Positions 5,981 through 6,763 of a stretch of DNA of 6,763 bases are shown here, piece by piece. The position numbers were made by a program, and so were the translations under genes. The notes below the pieces were generated by a model. The model was not told the origin of the DNA. It searched no databases and saw only the letters and a list, made by a program, of their open reading frames with translations. Every line of letters begins with the position of its first letter. The first letter of the stretch is position 1. This DNA is from Candidatus Zhuqueibacterota bacterium (lineage in GTDB: Bacteria > Zhuqueibacterota > Zhuqueibacteria > Thermofontimicrobiales > Thiofontviventaceae): assembly GCA_014729735.1 (NCBI GenBank), contig WJJN01000226.1, forward strand, positions 1 through 6,763. The letters are read 5' to 3'.

Positions 5981-6377
5981 AGTCGAACGAATTTACGAAT
6001 ACCTGCGAGTGCTCAAAAAATATCAGAATATCACTTATGAAGATTTTCTGACGGATAAGCATTTCACGATTGAACGGATATTTGAATTACTGGTCACGAC
6101 ATCATCGGATATCCTGATGCACAAACTCGCTCTCGAACAGGAAAGCCTCCCGACAACGACGCGGGCGATTTTTTTGCGCGCGGGAGAACTGAAATGGCTT
6201 CCACAGGATTCGGCTAAAAAACTGGCAGACGCCGCCGCAATGCGAAATTTATTGGTTCATGGCTATGAAAAAGTGGATTTGAAAATCATATTTCAAAGCA
6301 TCCAACCAGCGCTGCACGACTATGCAGAATTTTGTGAATGGATGTTAAAAACAGTAAATAAAGAAAATGAATTGTGA
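5955..6377 (+). CDS. hepT: HepT-type HEPN ribonuclease toxin (DUF86)
   Basis: The 140-residue, mostly helical protein belongs to the HepT-like HEPN family (DUF86). Its RNase motif RX4HXY is intact: R97, H102 and Y104 in MRNLLVHGY. HEPN toxins dimerise through helices so that the two motifs form one RNA-cleaving site. Y104 is the expected target of AMPylation by the MntA partner encoded just upstream. The length is typical for the family. The start lies inside the end of the antitoxin gene, behind GGAG (5941-5944) ten bases upstream, so translation is likely coupled. The ribosome site is better than that of the antitoxin. The stop TGA shares its last base with the next ATG. The expected substrate is RNA, with growth arrest or phage defence as likely outcome. 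The precise target is not visible. Confidence 0.9.
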   Translation: MSPEIIKNKVERIYEYLRVLKKYQNITYEDFLTDKHFTIERIFELLVTTSSDILMHKLALEQESLPTTTRAIFLRAGELKWLPQDSAKKLADAAAMRNLLVHGYEKVDLKIIFQSIQPALHDYAEFCEWMLKTVNKENEL

Positions 6378-6763
6378 TGAATTTAACAATCGAACAAATA
6401 CAAGAGAAACTCACCGCTTTTTGTGCCATTAAATCCTACATTGCATTCGGCTACCTTTTTGGATCACGGGCAAAAAATAGAATTACGCCATTAAGCGATA
6501 TTGATGTTGCCTTATATATTGATACCAAAAAAGCGCCGACTGATTTATTCGATTTGCGGCTCAAAGAATTGACAGCATTATATCAGGTATTCAACACCGA
6601 AAAGGTCGATCTTGTTTTTTTAAATGAAACGCCGCTGGAATTAAGCTACAACGTCCTGAAAAATGGCATTCTATTGTACGAGAATGACGAGCAGTTACGA
6701 GTAAGATTTTTTGAAAATACTGTCCGGGATTATCTGGACAGAAAGTATTTTATAGATCAAAGA
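6377..6763 (+). CDS. Second MNT-type nucleotidyltransferase (C-terminus cut by window edge)
   Basis: From ATG at 6377 a frame of 129 codons stays open to the last base of the window. The protein has the same catalytic motif as the first antitoxin: G29-S30, then D41-I-D43 in PLSDIDVALYI, with the third aspartate at D78 in VDLVFL. It is therefore also a complete MNT-type nucleotidyltransferase core. The two copies differ in most other positions, so they are not a recent duplication. The ATG overlaps the toxin stop in TGATG. There is only weak AAAGAAA sequence as a ribosome site, pointing to re-initiation after the toxin. The visible part already equals most of the family's usual length, and a second HEPN partner probably follows beyond the window. 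Confidence 0.85.
   Translation, partial: MNLTIEQIQEKLTAFCAIKSYIAFGYLFGSRAKNRITPLSDIDVALYIDTKKAPTDLFDLRLKELTALYQVFNTEKVDLVFLNETPLELSYNVLKNGILLYENDEQLRVRFFENTVRDYLDRKYFIDQR

Overview
The window looks like bacterial chromosome of modest GC content, with AT-rich spacers and accessory character. Nothing in it fixes the organism. Most genes have recognisable Shine-Dalgarno sites. The gene mix (a secreted glycoside-hydrolase-123-like protein, a stand-alone Roadblock/LC7 protein and HEPN/MNT modules) would suit an environmental member of the Bacteroidota/Calditrichota/KSB1-like radiation, but this is only an inference from gene content.

Left part, minus strand (1-4040). Three genes read leftwards. 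A small two-helix membrane protein (3699-3965) lies upstream of a metal-dependent amidohydrolase of the Amidohydro_2 type (2340-3419). Next comes a large secreted multidomain protein whose C-terminal half resembles glycoside hydrolase family 123 (1-2088, cut by the window edge). The gaps between them are rich in dyad symmetry: a perfect 32-bp palindrome directly after the amidohydrolase stop, a 9-bp hairpin and a 17-bp-spaced direct repeat before the hydrolase gene, and a perfect 12-bp inverted repeat that brackets the amidohydrolase leader. They look like separate transcription units rather than one operon.

Middle part, plus strand (4169-4956). A promoter-like pair precedes a compact, GC-rich, foldable segment (4204-4305). 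Its ends form an 11-bp stem followed by six Ts, so it looks like an RNA leader or a small RNA ending in an intrinsic terminator. About 140 bases later a Roadblock/LC7-domain protein (4449-4838) starts behind a strong ribosome binding site. A 12-bp hairpin follows it. About 500 AT-rich bases without a gene come next.

Right part, plus strand (5462-6763). A type VII toxin-antitoxin module is laid out as antitoxin then toxin: MntA-type minimal nucleotidyltransferase (5543-5980) and HepT-type HEPN ribonuclease (5955-6377). A second, divergent MNT nucleotidyltransferase (from 6377, cut by the right edge) begins on the stop codon of the toxin. All three genes overlap and are probably translationally coupled. 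By analogy with characterised systems, the nucleotidyltransferase would AMPylate a tyrosine in the HEPN RNase motif and so silence the toxin. The unusual point is two different MNT genes around one HEPN gene, which suggests a tandem array whose second half continues past the window.
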